NCBI GenBank assembly: GCA_963926405.1 | Contig: CAWUXI010000108.1 | Span: 1-43,856 of the forward strand | Source: CALSMU01 sp963926405 | GTDB lineage: Bacteria; Bacteroidota; Bacteroidia; Flavobacteriales_D; Parvicellaceae | Direction of reading: 5' to 3' | DNA: 43,856 nucleotides | In this document: positions 32,681 through 41,240 of the stretch, piece after piece | How the letters are laid out: every line of letters starts with the position of its first letter | Numbering within the stretch: position 1 is the stretch's first letter | Made by a program: the position numbers and the translations under genes | Notes under the pieces: model-generated | What the model was told of the DNA's origin: nothing | Database searches by the model: none | What the model saw: only the letters and a program-made list of their open reading frames with translations

Positions 32681-34126
32681 CTAACCGACACTTCCTTCTA
32701 AACTAATTTCTAATAACTTCTGTGCTTCTACAGCAAATTCCATCGGTAGTTTATTTAAAACTTCCTTTGCATAGCCGTTTACAATTAAACTAATCGCTTT
32801 TTCCTCTCCAATGCCTCTTTGCATACAATAAAACTTCTGATCTTCTCCAATTTTACTAGTAGTTGCTTCATGTTCTAAGTGAGCTGAAGGGTTTTCGCAT
32901 TCGATATATGGATATGTATGTGCCCCGCATGTATCTGTCATTAGAAGAGAGTCACATTGAGAGAAATTACGCGCATTATCGGCTCCCTTCCCAATTTTCA
33001 CTAAACCTCTATAGGAATTATGACTCTTGCCTGCAGAAATACCTTTAGATATAATAGTGCTCTTAGTATTTTTACCAATATGTAGCATTTTAGTGCCTGT
33101 ATCAGCCATTTGATGATTATTGGTAACTGCCACGGAATAAAACTCCCCAATAGAATTATCCCCTTTTAGTATACAAGATGGATACTTCCAAGTTATAGCG
33201 GAACCGGTCTCTACTTGCGTCCAAGAAATCTTTGCATTTCTTTCACAAATTCCTCTTTTGGTAACAAAGTTGAAAACTCCACCTAACCCATTTTTATCGC
33301 CAGGGTACCAGTTTTGAACTGTCGAATATTTTATCTCAGCATCATCTAACGCTATCAATTCCACAACAGCTGCGTGCAATTGATTTTCATCTCTTTGCGG
33401 CGCTGTGCAACCTTCAAGGTAACTAACATAACTGCCTTTATCAGCAATTAGCAATGTTCTTTCGAATTGACCTGTACCTTGCTCGTTTATTCGGAAATAT
33501 GTTGACAGTTCCATTGGACATTTTGTCCCTTTCGGGATATAACAAAATGATCCATCTGAAAAAACTGCAGAATTTAGTGCTGCATAGTAGTTATCCGAAC
33601 TAGGAACAACTGTTCCTAAATATTTCTTAACTAACTCTGGATGCTCTTTAACCGCATCACTAAAAGAACAAAAAATAACTCCTAATTCTCCTAATTTCTC
33701 TTTAAAAGATGTTGCTACAGAAACTGAATCCATAACAAAATCTATGGCTACCCCTGTTAATACTTTTTGCTCGTCTAAGGAAATTCCCAAGCGTTCCATC
33801 GTTTTTAATATCTCAGGGTCCACCTCATCCAAACTAGCTAATTCCTTTTTAGGTTTAGGAGCAGAATAAAACACTATATCTTGAAGGTTCGGCTTTTTGT
33901 AAGTAACGTGTGCCCAATCAGGCTCGGTCATACCTTGGAAAACGCTAAAAGCATTTAACCTATATTCTAAAAGCCATTCAGGCTCATCCTTTTTGGATGA
34001 GATTATGCGAACGGTTTCTTCAGTTAATCCTTTTGGAATTTTTTCAGAATCAACATCTGTAGTAAAACCAAATGCATATTCTTGATCTACTAAGTCCTGT
34101 TTTAAATCATCTTCACTATATGCCAT
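32681..34126 (-). CDS. sufB: Fe-S cluster assembly protein SufB
   Basis: 481 residues. SufB is the cluster scaffold of the SufBC2D complex. Expected blocks are DWAHVTYKKPNLQDIVFYSA, SDNYYAALNSAVFSDGSFCY, KGTKCPMELSTYFRIN, TWKYPSCILKGDNSIGEFYS, FSQCDSLLMTDTCGAHTYPY and HEATTSKIGEDQKFYCMQRG, containing the conserved Cys and His residues around the assembly site. It is 9 bp after the iscA-like gene and begins the core sufBCD order. Length is normal. Confidence 0.97.
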   Translation of the reverse strand: MAYSEDDLKQDLVDQEYAFGFTTDVDSEKIPKGLTEETVRIISSKKDEPEWLLEYRLNAFSVFQGMTEPDWAHVTYKKPNLQDIVFYSAPKPKKELASLDEVDPEILKTMERLGISLDEQKVLTGVAIDFVMDSVSVATSFKEKLGELGVIFCSFSDAVKEHPELVKKYLGTVVPSSDNYYAALNSAVFSDGSFCYIPKGTKCPMELSTYFRINEQGTGQFERTLLIADKGSYVSYLEGCTAPQRDENQLHAAVVELIALDDAEIKYSTVQNWYPGDKNGLGGVFNFVTKRGICERNAKISWTQVETGSAITWKYPSCILKGDNSIGEFYSVAVTNNHQMADTGTKMLHIGKNTKSTIISKGISAGKSHNSYRGLVKIGKGADNARNFSQCDSLLMTDTCGAHTYPYIECENPSAHLEHEATTSKIGEDQKFYCMQRGIGEEKAISLIVNGYAKEVLNKLPMEFAVEAQKLLEISLEGSVG

Positions 34127-34135
34127 CTTCTTATT

Positions 34136-34459
34136 TTAAAGTGAAAAACTCTCACCACAACCACAGGTTCTTTCTGCGTTTGGGTTCTTAAAAATAAAAC
34201 CCTTTCCATTCAAACCTCCTGAATAGTCGAGTGTAGTGCCAACTAGATACAAGAAGCTTTTCTTATCGACAACTACTTTTACCCCGTTGCTTTCAAACTC
34301 CTTATCTGTTTCTTTAATATCACTATCAAAAGTAAGTTGATACATAAGTCCAGAACACCCTCCACCTTCTACACCTACACGAATGAAAAAGTTATCTTTT
34401 CCTTCTTCACTCATCATTCTATTGGCAGTATTTTTTGCTAAATCGGTTACTTCTATCAT
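34136..34459 (-). CDS. A-type Fe-S carrier (IscA/SufA/HesB family)
   Basis: 107 residues from ATG 34459. The longer frame to 34525 adds a leader unlike the family. The three cluster-binding Cys residues are present in the canonical spacing: GGGCSGLMYQ (Cys35) and RTCGCGESFSL (Cys99, Cys101). A-type proteins carry assembled clusters to apo-targets. Position as the first gene of the suf operon, 9 bp before sufB, supports a SufA-like role. A degraded membrane-protein reading frame lies upstream. Confidence 0.93.
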   Translation of the reverse strand: MIEVTDLAKNTANRMMSEEGKDNFFIRVGVEGGGCSGLMYQLTFDSDIKETDKEFESNGVKVVVDKKSFLYLVGTTLDYSGGLNGKGFIFKNPNAERTCGCGESFSL

Positions 34460-34555
34460 TTTCTTATTTAGATTAATTACAAATAAGCCTATTTTAAACA
34501 CAAATTTAATGTTTTTATTGGTCAAAAAAGATGATAACCGTCATTAATTTAAAGA

Positions 34556-34869
34556 TTAAGACGAGTTTAAGTAATTAACCCATGAGTTAACCACTCCGAA
34601 CAATAAATTAAAGTTTAAATTGAAATTGACCCGAGGAAAAAGAAATAGCAGCAGTAGAATGTAAAATAAGGCAATAAATAGGAGCCTCCAAATGTTGTTT
34701 TTCTGTTGAAATCTAGAAGATACAAGATCTTGAATTACAGAGCAAATAAAGAAAAACTTATTAAACCAATAATATACGCTAGAGCGACATTTAGAGAACT
34801 ATCAATTATTGGAACAGAAGACACAAGTAACTTTGCGCTTACAATAGATCTGGATGTGACATTCGCCAT
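34556..34869 (-). pseudogene. Probable frameshifted small membrane-protein gene
   Basis: The 466-bp gap between iscA-like and thiL contains minus-strand coding-like sequence in two frames. From ATG 34869, 44 codons read MANVTSRSIVSAKLLVSSVP then a hydrophobic run ending SLFAL-stop. Shifting frame near 34745, the sequence continues SVIQDLVSSRFQQKNN, then a second hydrophobic run WRLLFIALFYILLLLFLF, to a TAA at 34558. Joined, they would give about 100 residues with two membrane helices. A plus-strand frame across the first part is also open for about 50 codons, so the call is tentative. No function is recognised. Confidence 0.35.
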
Positions 34870-34925
34870 GTTTTTAAAATAGATTATTTTGAATTCTTAA
34901 AGTTTGTTTTTCTACTTTTACAGCC

Positions 34926-35981
34926 ATGCAGGAAAACGAGAAAAGAACAGAACTGAATGATTTAGGAGAGTTTGGGTTAATTAGTCATCTTACTGATAAG
35001 ATAAAAATTAACAACTCATCTACCAAAAAAGGAATTGGTGATGATGCTGCTATATTAAACTATGGTGATAGAGATATCGTTTTAACAACAGATATGTTAG
35101 TCGAGGGAATTCATTTCGATATGATATTCACGCCACTTAGACATTTAGGCTATAAGTCAATTGTAGTTAACATAAGTGACATATATGCGATGAACGCACA
35201 ACCCCGTCAAGTAACCGTTTCGATTGCCATATCAAGTAAATATTCTGTTGAGGCAATCGAAGAAATTTACGAAGGGATGGAATTAGCATGTGACTATTAC
35301 GGTGTAGATTTAGTCGGAGGTGATACAACTTCAAGTTTATCGGGACTCGTTATTAGTGTTTGTGCAATAGGAGAAATCGAAAAAGACAAGGCGGTTTACC
35401 GATCTGGAGCAAAAGAGGGTGATTTAATTGTGGTCTCAGGAGACTTAGGTGGAGCATATGTTGGGCTGATGCTTCTTCAAAGAGAAAAAGAAGTTTGGAA
35501 ATCTTCACCTTCCATTCAGCCTGATTTAGATGGAAATGACTATATACTAGGCCGTCAGCTAAAGCCTGAGGCAAGAAAAGATATTATTGAGTTACTGATA
35601 AAAATGGAATTAACTCCATCCAGCATGATTGATATTTCGGATGGATTAGCTTCAGAGGTAAAACATTTATGTAAAGCCTCAGAAACAGGATGCAGTTTGT
35701 ATGAAGAAAAGCTCCCAATTGACCCACAAACATACCAAACAGCTAGAGATTTTAATCTCGACCCAACAGTTTGCGCTCTAAACGGAGGGGAAGATTATGA
35801 ATTACTATTTACTATACCTCAAGCTGATTACGATAAAATAAAAGGAAATCCTAATTTGACTGTTATCGGCCACATGACAGATAAAGAAAGTGGAACGAAC
35901 TTTATCTCTACCGGTGGATCTGTTATTCCATTAACCGCGCAAGGCTGGGATAGTTTTGGGAAAACGAATGATGAAAGCTAG
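34926..35981 (+). CDS. thiL: Thiamine-monophosphate kinase
   Basis: A 351-residue enzyme that phosphorylates thiamine monophosphate to thiamine diphosphate with ATP. The N-terminal FGLISHLTDKI is followed by the metal/ATP-binding KKGIGDDAAILNY, TTDMLVEGIHFDM, SIVVNISDIYAMNAQP and DLVGGDTTSS, and the later ATP-grasp-like GLASEVKHL and LNGGEDYELLF, all hallmark blocks of ThiL (AIR-synthase-related superfamily). It is a single gene, divergent from the suf region and convergent with the IF-2N-like gene. It completes thiamine cofactor synthesis together with the ThiE-like protein elsewhere in the window. Confidence 0.96.
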   Translation: MQENEKRTELNDLGEFGLISHLTDKIKINNSSTKKGIGDDAAILNYGDRDIVLTTDMLVEGIHFDMIFTPLRHLGYKSIVVNISDIYAMNAQPRQVTVSIAISSKYSVEAIEEIYEGMELACDYYGVDLVGGDTTSSLSGLVISVCAIGEIEKDKAVYRSGAKEGDLIVVSGDLGGAYVGLMLLQREKEVWKSSPSIQPDLDGNDYILGRQLKPEARKDIIELLIKMELTPSSMIDISDGLASEVKHLCKASETGCSLYEEKLPIDPQTYQTARDFNLDPTVCALNGGEDYELLFTIPQADYDKIKGNPNLTVIGHMTDKESGTNFISTGGSVIPLTAQGWDSFGKTNDES

Positions 35982-36015
35982 TTAATATTTAAACTGCTAT
36001 TTAAAGGCTTACTAA

Positions 36016-36849
36016 CTAGGTATTAAACCATTGCCATAATTTAGCAAGACCTGTCTTCGGTTCTTCTATAGAAGCTTTTTCTTCAGAATCAACTTCTTCT
36101 TCTTCTTCAATAACTCTCTTTTTCGCCTTTTTAACAGACTTATTACCCTGGGATGCTTGCTGAGTCTTGTAAAATGCAGTTCGCTCTTGCTTTATTTTTT
36201 TAGCTTCTGTTTCTTTTCTTTTCTTTTCAGCTTCTTCTTCTCTTATTCTTTTTCTCTCCTGATCAATCGCAAGCTTTTCTAACCTATTTTCTTCCGCAAG
36301 AACTCTTTCCTTATCCTTTTCAGCTTTAATTTCAGCTTTTCTTTCTCTTTCGGCTTCAATTGCAGAATCTCTCTCCTCTTTTTCCTTCAATTCTCTCTGT
36401 TCAACCTCTTCTGGGCTTAACATTACACCATCAACCTCTATTACTGTTTTAGCATTAGTTTCCGGTAAATCTATTTTATCTACAATCTTAAACTCTTGAA
36501 AGTTCGGCTTCCTAGCTCTAATTAGCTCTGCATTTGGATCAACAGCAATTGTCTTAGGGTCTGGAAACACTTCATCGTCATCAGAAACTCGAGATTCTTT
36601 TGCTACAGGTTTTTTAGGAGTTGGGGCTTTAACTTTTTCCTCAACAGATTTCTCTTTAATTACCTCCGTTACTTCCTTCAACTCCTCAATTACTAAATTG
36701 GCAAATTTATCAGTAACCAAAGACACGTGTTCATCTTCCAGTCTTGCATTTGGACCATTTTCAATTTCAACTTTAGCTTCTACCTTCAGAAACTTTACTA
36801 TTTCTGATGGCTTAATTTTTAATTCTCTTGCTAGTTGACCTAATCTCAT
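36016..36849 (-). CDS. IF-2 N-terminal-like domain protein with charged coiled coil
   Basis: 277 residues. The first 50 (MRLGQLARELKIKPSEIVKF then LKVEAKVEIENG) resemble the IF2_N helical fold found at the N-terminus of translation factor IF-2. The middle has a proline/lysine linker (about 75-95). Residues about 150-225 are a strongly charged Glu/Lys/Arg coiled coil (for example ERERKAEIKAEKDKERVL). The C-terminal 17 residues (EEPKTGLAKLWQWFN) look like a short amphipathic or membrane-binding tail. No G domain follows, so it is not IF-2 itself. Its role is unknown. It stands alone, convergent with thiL and upstream of the DUF6495 pair on the same strand. Confidence 0.6.
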   Translation of the reverse strand: MRLGQLARELKIKPSEIVKFLKVEAKVEIENGPNARLEDEHVSLVTDKFANLVIEELKEVTEVIKEKSVEEKVKAPTPKKPVAKESRVSDDDEVFPDPKTIAVDPNAELIRARKPNFQEFKIVDKIDLPETNAKTVIEVDGVMLSPEEVEQRELKEKEERDSAIEAERERKAEIKAEKDKERVLAEENRLEKLAIDQERKRIREEEAEKKRKETEAKKIKQERTAFYKTQQASQGNKSVKKAKKRVIEEEEEVDSEEKASIEEPKTGLAKLWQWFNT

Positions 36850-36931
36850 AATCTAATTTATTTTCCTTTTTCGAACTGCGAATATAAATAGAAGTTTGTT
36901 AATATAAAAAAATGAATTTTAACTTTTGTGT

Positions 36932-37381
36932 TTAACCCATCTGTTTTAACAAATCATAAAGCCCATGACTTGCAATTTGACAACCTTTCTCTGTCATTTC
37001 AAAAAGCTCAACTTCCCTGTTTTTACTATAAGACTTAGTTGCTTTGAAAATTTCAATATCCTTAAAATCTTTAGTGTTAAATTCAGCCATACGCGTTAAA
37101 TCAACAAATGAAGATTTTATCGCAATTAAATCAATAGTCTCTTTTCCGCAATAAAATAACTTTAAATCTGAAGGAGTACGATGTTCTAAATATTCAATTT
37201 TTTCTAATGATTTCTGAATAACTATATTACTAAATTGCTGAAGAAAAAGTTCAGCTTTGTCAGGATCATCCTTTTTAAACTGCTCCCAAAGCGGCGCGTC
37301 AACTCCATTTGCTACTAAATACTGAACAAACTCTTCTTTGAGCTCTTCCAACTCATCCTCTGTCAACTTTCTAAAGATCAA
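36932..37381 (-). CDS. DUF6495-like protein
   Basis: 149 residues with no signal or membrane helix. The pattern FRKLTEDELEELKEEFVQYL, LEKIEYLEHRTPSDLKLFYC and EIFKATKSYSKNREVELF resembles DUF6495, a family restricted to Bacteroidota (recognised from memory, not searched). Function unknown. The start overlaps the small upstream gene by 4 bp (ATGA), so the two are translationally coupled and may form a complex. Confidence 0.65.
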   Translation of the reverse strand: MIFRKLTEDELEELKEEFVQYLVANGVDAPLWEQFKKDDPDKAELFLQQFSNIVIQKSLEKIEYLEHRTPSDLKLFYCGKETIDLIAIKSSFVDLTRMAEFNTKDFKDIEIFKATKSYSKNREVELFEMTEKGCQIASHGLYDLLKQMG

Positions 37382-37599
37382 ACCAATCTATCTTTAAGTA
37401 CTTTCTCCACAACTTGTTGCCCTTCCAGTGCTTTTGAATATTTAAATCTTTTAGCATCAGCATCACCTATCATTTGTAATAAGTCTTGAAATAAATCTTC
37501 ATTTACCTCAGTATAACCTAACTTTTCTAAAACCAGGTTAAGAAGATTTTCTTTTTCTAATTGAATGGCTTCTATTAAAGCTTCTGTTTCTTCACTCAT
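37378..37599 (-). CDS. Small hypothetical protein coupled to DUF6495-like gene
   Basis: 73 residues from ATG 37599 (MSEETEALIEAIQLEKENLL). A longer frame starting at 37626 is possible but the shorter start is more ordinary. The protein is helical, acidic in the first half and ends QQVVEKVLKDRLV. No known domain is recognised. It ends with a 4-bp overlap into the DUF6495-like gene, indicating joint translation. It probably binds its partner, but nothing more is visible. Confidence 0.6.
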   Translation of the reverse strand: MSEETEALIEAIQLEKENLLNLVLEKLGYTEVNEDLFQDLLQMIGDADAKRFKYSKALEGQQVVEKVLKDRLV

Positions 37600-37639
37600 A
37601 TAGCGAAGATAGTTGAGTTTAAACAAAATGGCAAGTAAT

Positions 37640-38308
37640 TTACAGTTTCTCCGAATCTAGATAAACTGTTTTATCTCTAAAACCTTTATTCTCAACAAAT
37701 GAAATGAACTCACTCTTGGTTGGAGCCGAGAGATATGTTTTAAAACCATCCACCTGATCAGTCCTAGTAGACTTAAACTGTAGAATTTCCTCCAACACTT
37801 GTTCGTGATCAATAGAATAAACAATTAACTTTTTTTCCTCTAATGAAAAAACTTCAGTTGAATAATATCCATTATCCTCCTTCGTATTTAGGTAAAACTT
37901 ATCACCACTTTTATTCAATTTATGGTTCTTGGTTGGTTTAAAAAGCAAATCGTTTTGGGTTATATATGTAAAGATGGTATCATTTTTTTCTTTATAAGGA
38001 ATACCCTGTCCATCTTTAATTCCATACAACAACTCATTCTCTAACCTGTATTTATTAGACTCTTCAATTTCCTTTGCTGTAAAATATGTAAAAGTACCAA
38101 AGTGCGTATAAACGCTATCAGGTGTAATAATCAAACTTGTTAGGGTATCTCCTTCATAAAGGTAACGGCCACAAATGGCATCATCAAATTTTTCTACTGG
38201 AATAATTGAACTGGGCTGAGGTTCAGAAAAATAAAATGAAGTCACCTCTTCTTGGGCACGTAATAAAAATACGTTCAAAACTAGTAACATTGTAATTGCA
38301 GCCTTCAT
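37640..38308 (-). CDS. Exported hypothetical protein
   Basis: 222 residues from ATG 38308, which opens a signal peptide (MKAAITMLLVLNVFLLRAQ). A 15-residue longer frame begins at 38353. The mature part is beta-rich, with a Cys at VEKFDDAICGRYLYEGD and repeated Thr/Tyr strands (LIITPDSVYTHFGTFTYF, DTIFTYITQNDLLFKPTKNH). No family is recognised; it resembles the many lipid-free periplasmic proteins of unknown function in this phylum. It is 40 bp upstream of the coupled small gene and is divergent from recJ. Confidence 0.65.
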   Translation of the reverse strand: MKAAITMLLVLNVFLLRAQEEVTSFYFSEPQPSSIIPVEKFDDAICGRYLYEGDTLTSLIITPDSVYTHFGTFTYFTAKEIEESNKYRLENELLYGIKDGQGIPYKEKNDTIFTYITQNDLLFKPTKNHKLNKSGDKFYLNTKEDNGYYSTEVFSLEEKKLIVYSIDHEQVLEEILQFKSTRTDQVDGFKTYLSAPTKSEFISFVENKGFRDKTVYLDSEKL

Positions 38309-38413
38309 TGATTCGAAAATAGACAAAGTTTTTAATAGTTTTAGCATACCCAAGTACTAATAATTACCTTTATATGCTAAAAGGTTCAATTTGTTACATA
38401 AACAGACTCTTAT

Positions 38414-40132
38414 ATGCACTGGAAGATAAAAAAAGATGGAAACAAGGAGCAAATTGCTCAATTGAAAAAGGACCTACTAATACCTGATATCATTGCAAAA
38501 TTGCTTGTAGCAAGAGACATCACTACTTTTGATGCCGCTAAAAACTTCTTTCGACCATCATTAGAAGCATTGCATGATCCATTCTTGATGGAGGATATGC
38601 AAAAAGCTGTGGACCGGGTCAACGAAGCAATAGACAAAAACCAACGTATTCTAATTTATGGAGACTACGATGTGGATGGAACTACCTCGGTTGCGTTGAT
38701 GTATTCTTTTTTAAATCGCTTTACTAACAACATTGAATTTTATCAACCTGATAGATACTCTGAAGGCTATGGCGTTTCGCTGAAGGGTATTGAATATGCT
38801 CAATCAAAGAAAATTAATCTAATAATAGCTTTAGATTGCGGGATAAAAGCCGTCGATAAAGTTGAAAGAGCAAACGAATATGGAATTGATTTCATCATTT
38901 GTGATCACCACCGACCCGGGGAGATACTTCCAGATGCGTTGGCAATATTGAACCCTAAAAAAGCAACTTGCTCATACCCTTATAGCGAATTATGTGGATG
39001 TGGAATTGGATTAAAATTAGCACAAGCCATTGCAATTACTAGAGACGAAGATGAAGAAATCTGGAAAGAACTATTAGATTTAGTTGCAATTGCAATTGCA
39101 GCGGACATTGTTCCAATGACTGGAGAAAATAGAATATTAGCCTATCACGGATTAAAAAGAGTCAATGAGAATCCTAGAATAGGAATTGCAACAATCCTAG
39201 AATTAGCGAGCAAAAAAATTGACCTAACCATTACTGATTTGGTTTTTAAATTAGCTCCAAGAATAAACGCCGCAGGAAGGATTGCTTCTGCAACAAAAGC
39301 TGTAGAATTACTCTTGTCAAAAGATGAAAATAGCTCTAAAGAGTGGTCAGAAACCATCAATGCATATAATGATCAAAGGAGAGAACTTGACGCTGCAATA
39401 ACAGAAGAAGCCCTTAAAATGGTTAGCGAAGATGATGAATCAAAAACATCTACCGTCGTTTTTCAAAAAGACTGGCACAAAGGAGTTGTTGGAATAGTAG
39501 CATCTAGGCTAATTGAATCTTATTACAAGCCAACTATTGTTCTTTGCGGAAATGATGGAATGGCAACTGGCTCTGCTCGCTCCGTCAAGGGATTTGATGT
39601 TCATAATGCAATAGAACAATGTTCAGATTTATTAGAACAGTTCGGAGGACATAAATACGCTGCAGGTCTTTCCTTGAAAATTGAAAATTTAGAAGCCTTC
39701 CGAAAACGGTTTGAAGAAGTTGTTTCTAGCACAATAACTAAAGAGCAACAGACAAGAGAAATTGAGATTGACGGCATACTTTCTGCAACAGACCTTAAAC
39801 CTTATAAACAAGGGGATGTTTTCCCCAAACTATACAGGTTAATAGAACAATTTGCTCCTTTTGGCCCTGGAAATATGAAGCCTACCTTTATCATGACAGA
39901 TCTTTATGACGATAAAGGATGGAGCAAAATTGTTGGAGAAACGCACTTAAAAATATCTGCAATACAAAAAGGAAAAAACATTCCCCTGAATGGAATTGCT
40001 TTTGGATTAGGACAAAAACTATCTATTACTGAAAATAAAAAACCATTTCAAGCAGTATTTTCTTTGGATAAGAATTTTTATAACGACAAATACACACTTC
40101 AGCTAATGGTAAAAGACATTAAAGAGATGTAG
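38414..40132 (+). CDS. recJ: Single-stranded-DNA-specific exonuclease RecJ
   Basis: 572 residues. RecJ degrades 5'-to-3' single-stranded DNA in recombination and mismatch repair. The DHH phosphoesterase motifs are all visible: ILIYGDYDVDGTTS, LIIALDCGIKAVD, FIICDHHRPGEILP, VAIAIAADIVPMTG and FKLAPRINAAGRIAS. The DHHA1 domain has GIVASRLIESYYKPTIVL, GSARSVKGFDVH and FGGHKYAAGLS, followed by the OB-like FAPFGPGNMKPTF. Length is normal. The 3' end overlaps the convergent MscS-type channel gene by 14 bp. Confidence 0.97.
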   Translation: MHWKIKKDGNKEQIAQLKKDLLIPDIIAKLLVARDITTFDAAKNFFRPSLEALHDPFLMEDMQKAVDRVNEAIDKNQRILIYGDYDVDGTTSVALMYSFLNRFTNNIEFYQPDRYSEGYGVSLKGIEYAQSKKINLIIALDCGIKAVDKVERANEYGIDFIICDHHRPGEILPDALAILNPKKATCSYPYSELCGCGIGLKLAQAIAITRDEDEEIWKELLDLVAIAIAADIVPMTGENRILAYHGLKRVNENPRIGIATILELASKKIDLTITDLVFKLAPRINAAGRIASATKAVELLLSKDENSSKEWSETINAYNDQRRELDAAITEEALKMVSEDDESKTSTVVFQKDWHKGVVGIVASRLIESYYKPTIVLCGNDGMATGSARSVKGFDVHNAIEQCSDLLEQFGGHKYAAGLSLKIENLEAFRKRFEEVVSSTITKEQQTREIEIDGILSATDLKPYKQGDVFPKLYRLIEQFAPFGPGNMKPTFIMTDLYDDKGWSKIVGETHLKISAIQKGKNIPLNGIAFGLGQKLSITENKKPFQAVFSLDKNFYNDKYTLQLMVKDIKEM

Positions 40133-41240
40133 TTAAGTTGTTCCGGCTATCTGAAACAATATGCAAGTCTCTCTGCGGAAATGGAATAGTAACTCCATTT
40201 ACTCTAAACGACTTATCAATAGCAAAACGTAAATCACTTTTAATTACCATTATTTCCCATGTTCGAGCTGCCCAGAAATACAATTCAAATTCCAATCCAC
40301 TATCCCCAAAATCATTGAACATGATAATAATTTCGCGATGTTTATTTACCAATTTATGATTCAATGCACATTGATAAAGAAGGTCTCGTACTTTTTCAGT
40401 ATCACTTCCATACGCTACACTAACTGTAATGTGAAAACGAGTAACTTTATCACTTATAGTCCAATTTATTACATTGTCTTCAGTTAATTTTGAATTTGGG
40501 AGTACAATGATTTTTCCATCCATTGATTTAACATACGAAGTACGGATATTAATTTTTTCTACACGAGCAATTACATCACCCATCTCTACAATATCTCCAA
40601 CTTTTACACTCCCATCGAACAGCAATATAAATCCAGAAACAACATCTGTAAACATGTCTTTCAATCCCATTCCAAGACCCAGTAAAAGTCCAGAACTAGC
40701 CCAGAATAGTGAATTCAATCCAAATCCTAGACTTTTGACAACAAGCATTGCGAAGATGATATAAACAATGTACTTTGTTAACTGAACTATAGTAAACTGC
40801 CTGCCTTCATCTATCCAATCTTTTCCTTTTGTTGCCTTAAAGATGATAACTTTTGAAAGATTGAGAAAAACTTTAGATAGAAAAATTAATACGATAACGG
40901 CGATTAATTGCCCCAATGATAATTTGAAATCGCCGATTTCTAAAAGATGAATATCAAGAATACTATTCAATGAAAAATCATTATTCCCATATCCCAATGA
41001 GCTAATCAACAACAAAGTGCCAATTATCGATATAGATTGACTAAGAAGTAGATGAACAATTTTATCCTTGCCGTTTCCTAATTTCCAGTCTTTTTTCAGC
41101 AATATTGACTGGAGTCTTTTGCTCATGTATTTTCTAAAAAATAATATTGCCGCAACAACTAGACACACTAATATAAGGTTGGTAACAGTAAAATTTTGTT
41201 CAAAGTACCCAAATAAGATATAATCAAAGAAAGCCTTCAT
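40119..41240 (-). CDS. MscS-family mechanosensitive ion channel
   Basis: 373 residues, inner membrane. Four to five helices (about 15-175) precede the pore-lining helix and beta domain: SGLLLGLGMGLKDMFTDVVS, GFILLFDGSVKVGDIVEMG, SYVKSMDGKIIVLPNSKLTE and DNVINWT. These are signature blocks of MscS, which opens on membrane tension to release solutes in hypo-osmotic shock. The C-terminal alpha/beta domain ends RVNGVTIPFPQRDLHIV, a common MscS end. It overlaps dnaG upstream by 4 bp, so it is probably co-translated from the same transcript. Confidence 0.94.
   Translation of the reverse strand: MKAFFDYILFGYFEQNFTVTNLILVCLVVAAILFFRKYMSKRLQSILLKKDWKLGNGKDKIVHLLLSQSISIIGTLLLISSLGYGNNDFSLNSILDIHLLEIGDFKLSLGQLIAVIVLIFLSKVFLNLSKVIIFKATKGKDWIDEGRQFTIVQLTKYIVYIIFAMLVVKSLGFGLNSLFWASSGLLLGLGMGLKDMFTDVVSGFILLFDGSVKVGDIVEMGDVIARVEKINIRTSYVKSMDGKIIVLPNSKLTEDNVINWTISDKVTRFHITVSVAYGSDTEKVRDLLYQCALNHKLVNKHREIIIMFNDFGDSGLEFELYFWAARTWEIMVIKSDLRFAIDKSFRVNGVTIPFPQRDLHIVSDSRNNLTTSL

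Noticed and set aside
32655..32691. Upstream start of sufC at 32691
   Set aside because: It would overlap sufB by 11 bp and adds a basic leader not found in SufC; ATG 32655 matches the family start.
34708..34879. Plus-strand frame of about 50 codons before thiL (contains ARATFRELSIIGTEDTSNF)
   Set aside because: It has no ATG start near its beginning and is antisense to a hydrophobic minus-strand frame. Both cannot be real, and neither is proven.
28792..35981. A thiamine operon linking the ThiE-like gene and thiL
   Set aside because: They are about 6 kb apart with a terminator and the opposite-strand suf operon between them.
35978..36019. CTAGTTA/TAACTAG inverted repeat between thiL and the IF-2N-like gene
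   Set aside because: The stem is only 7 bp with a 28-nt loop and no T-run; it overlaps both stop codons and may be coincidental.
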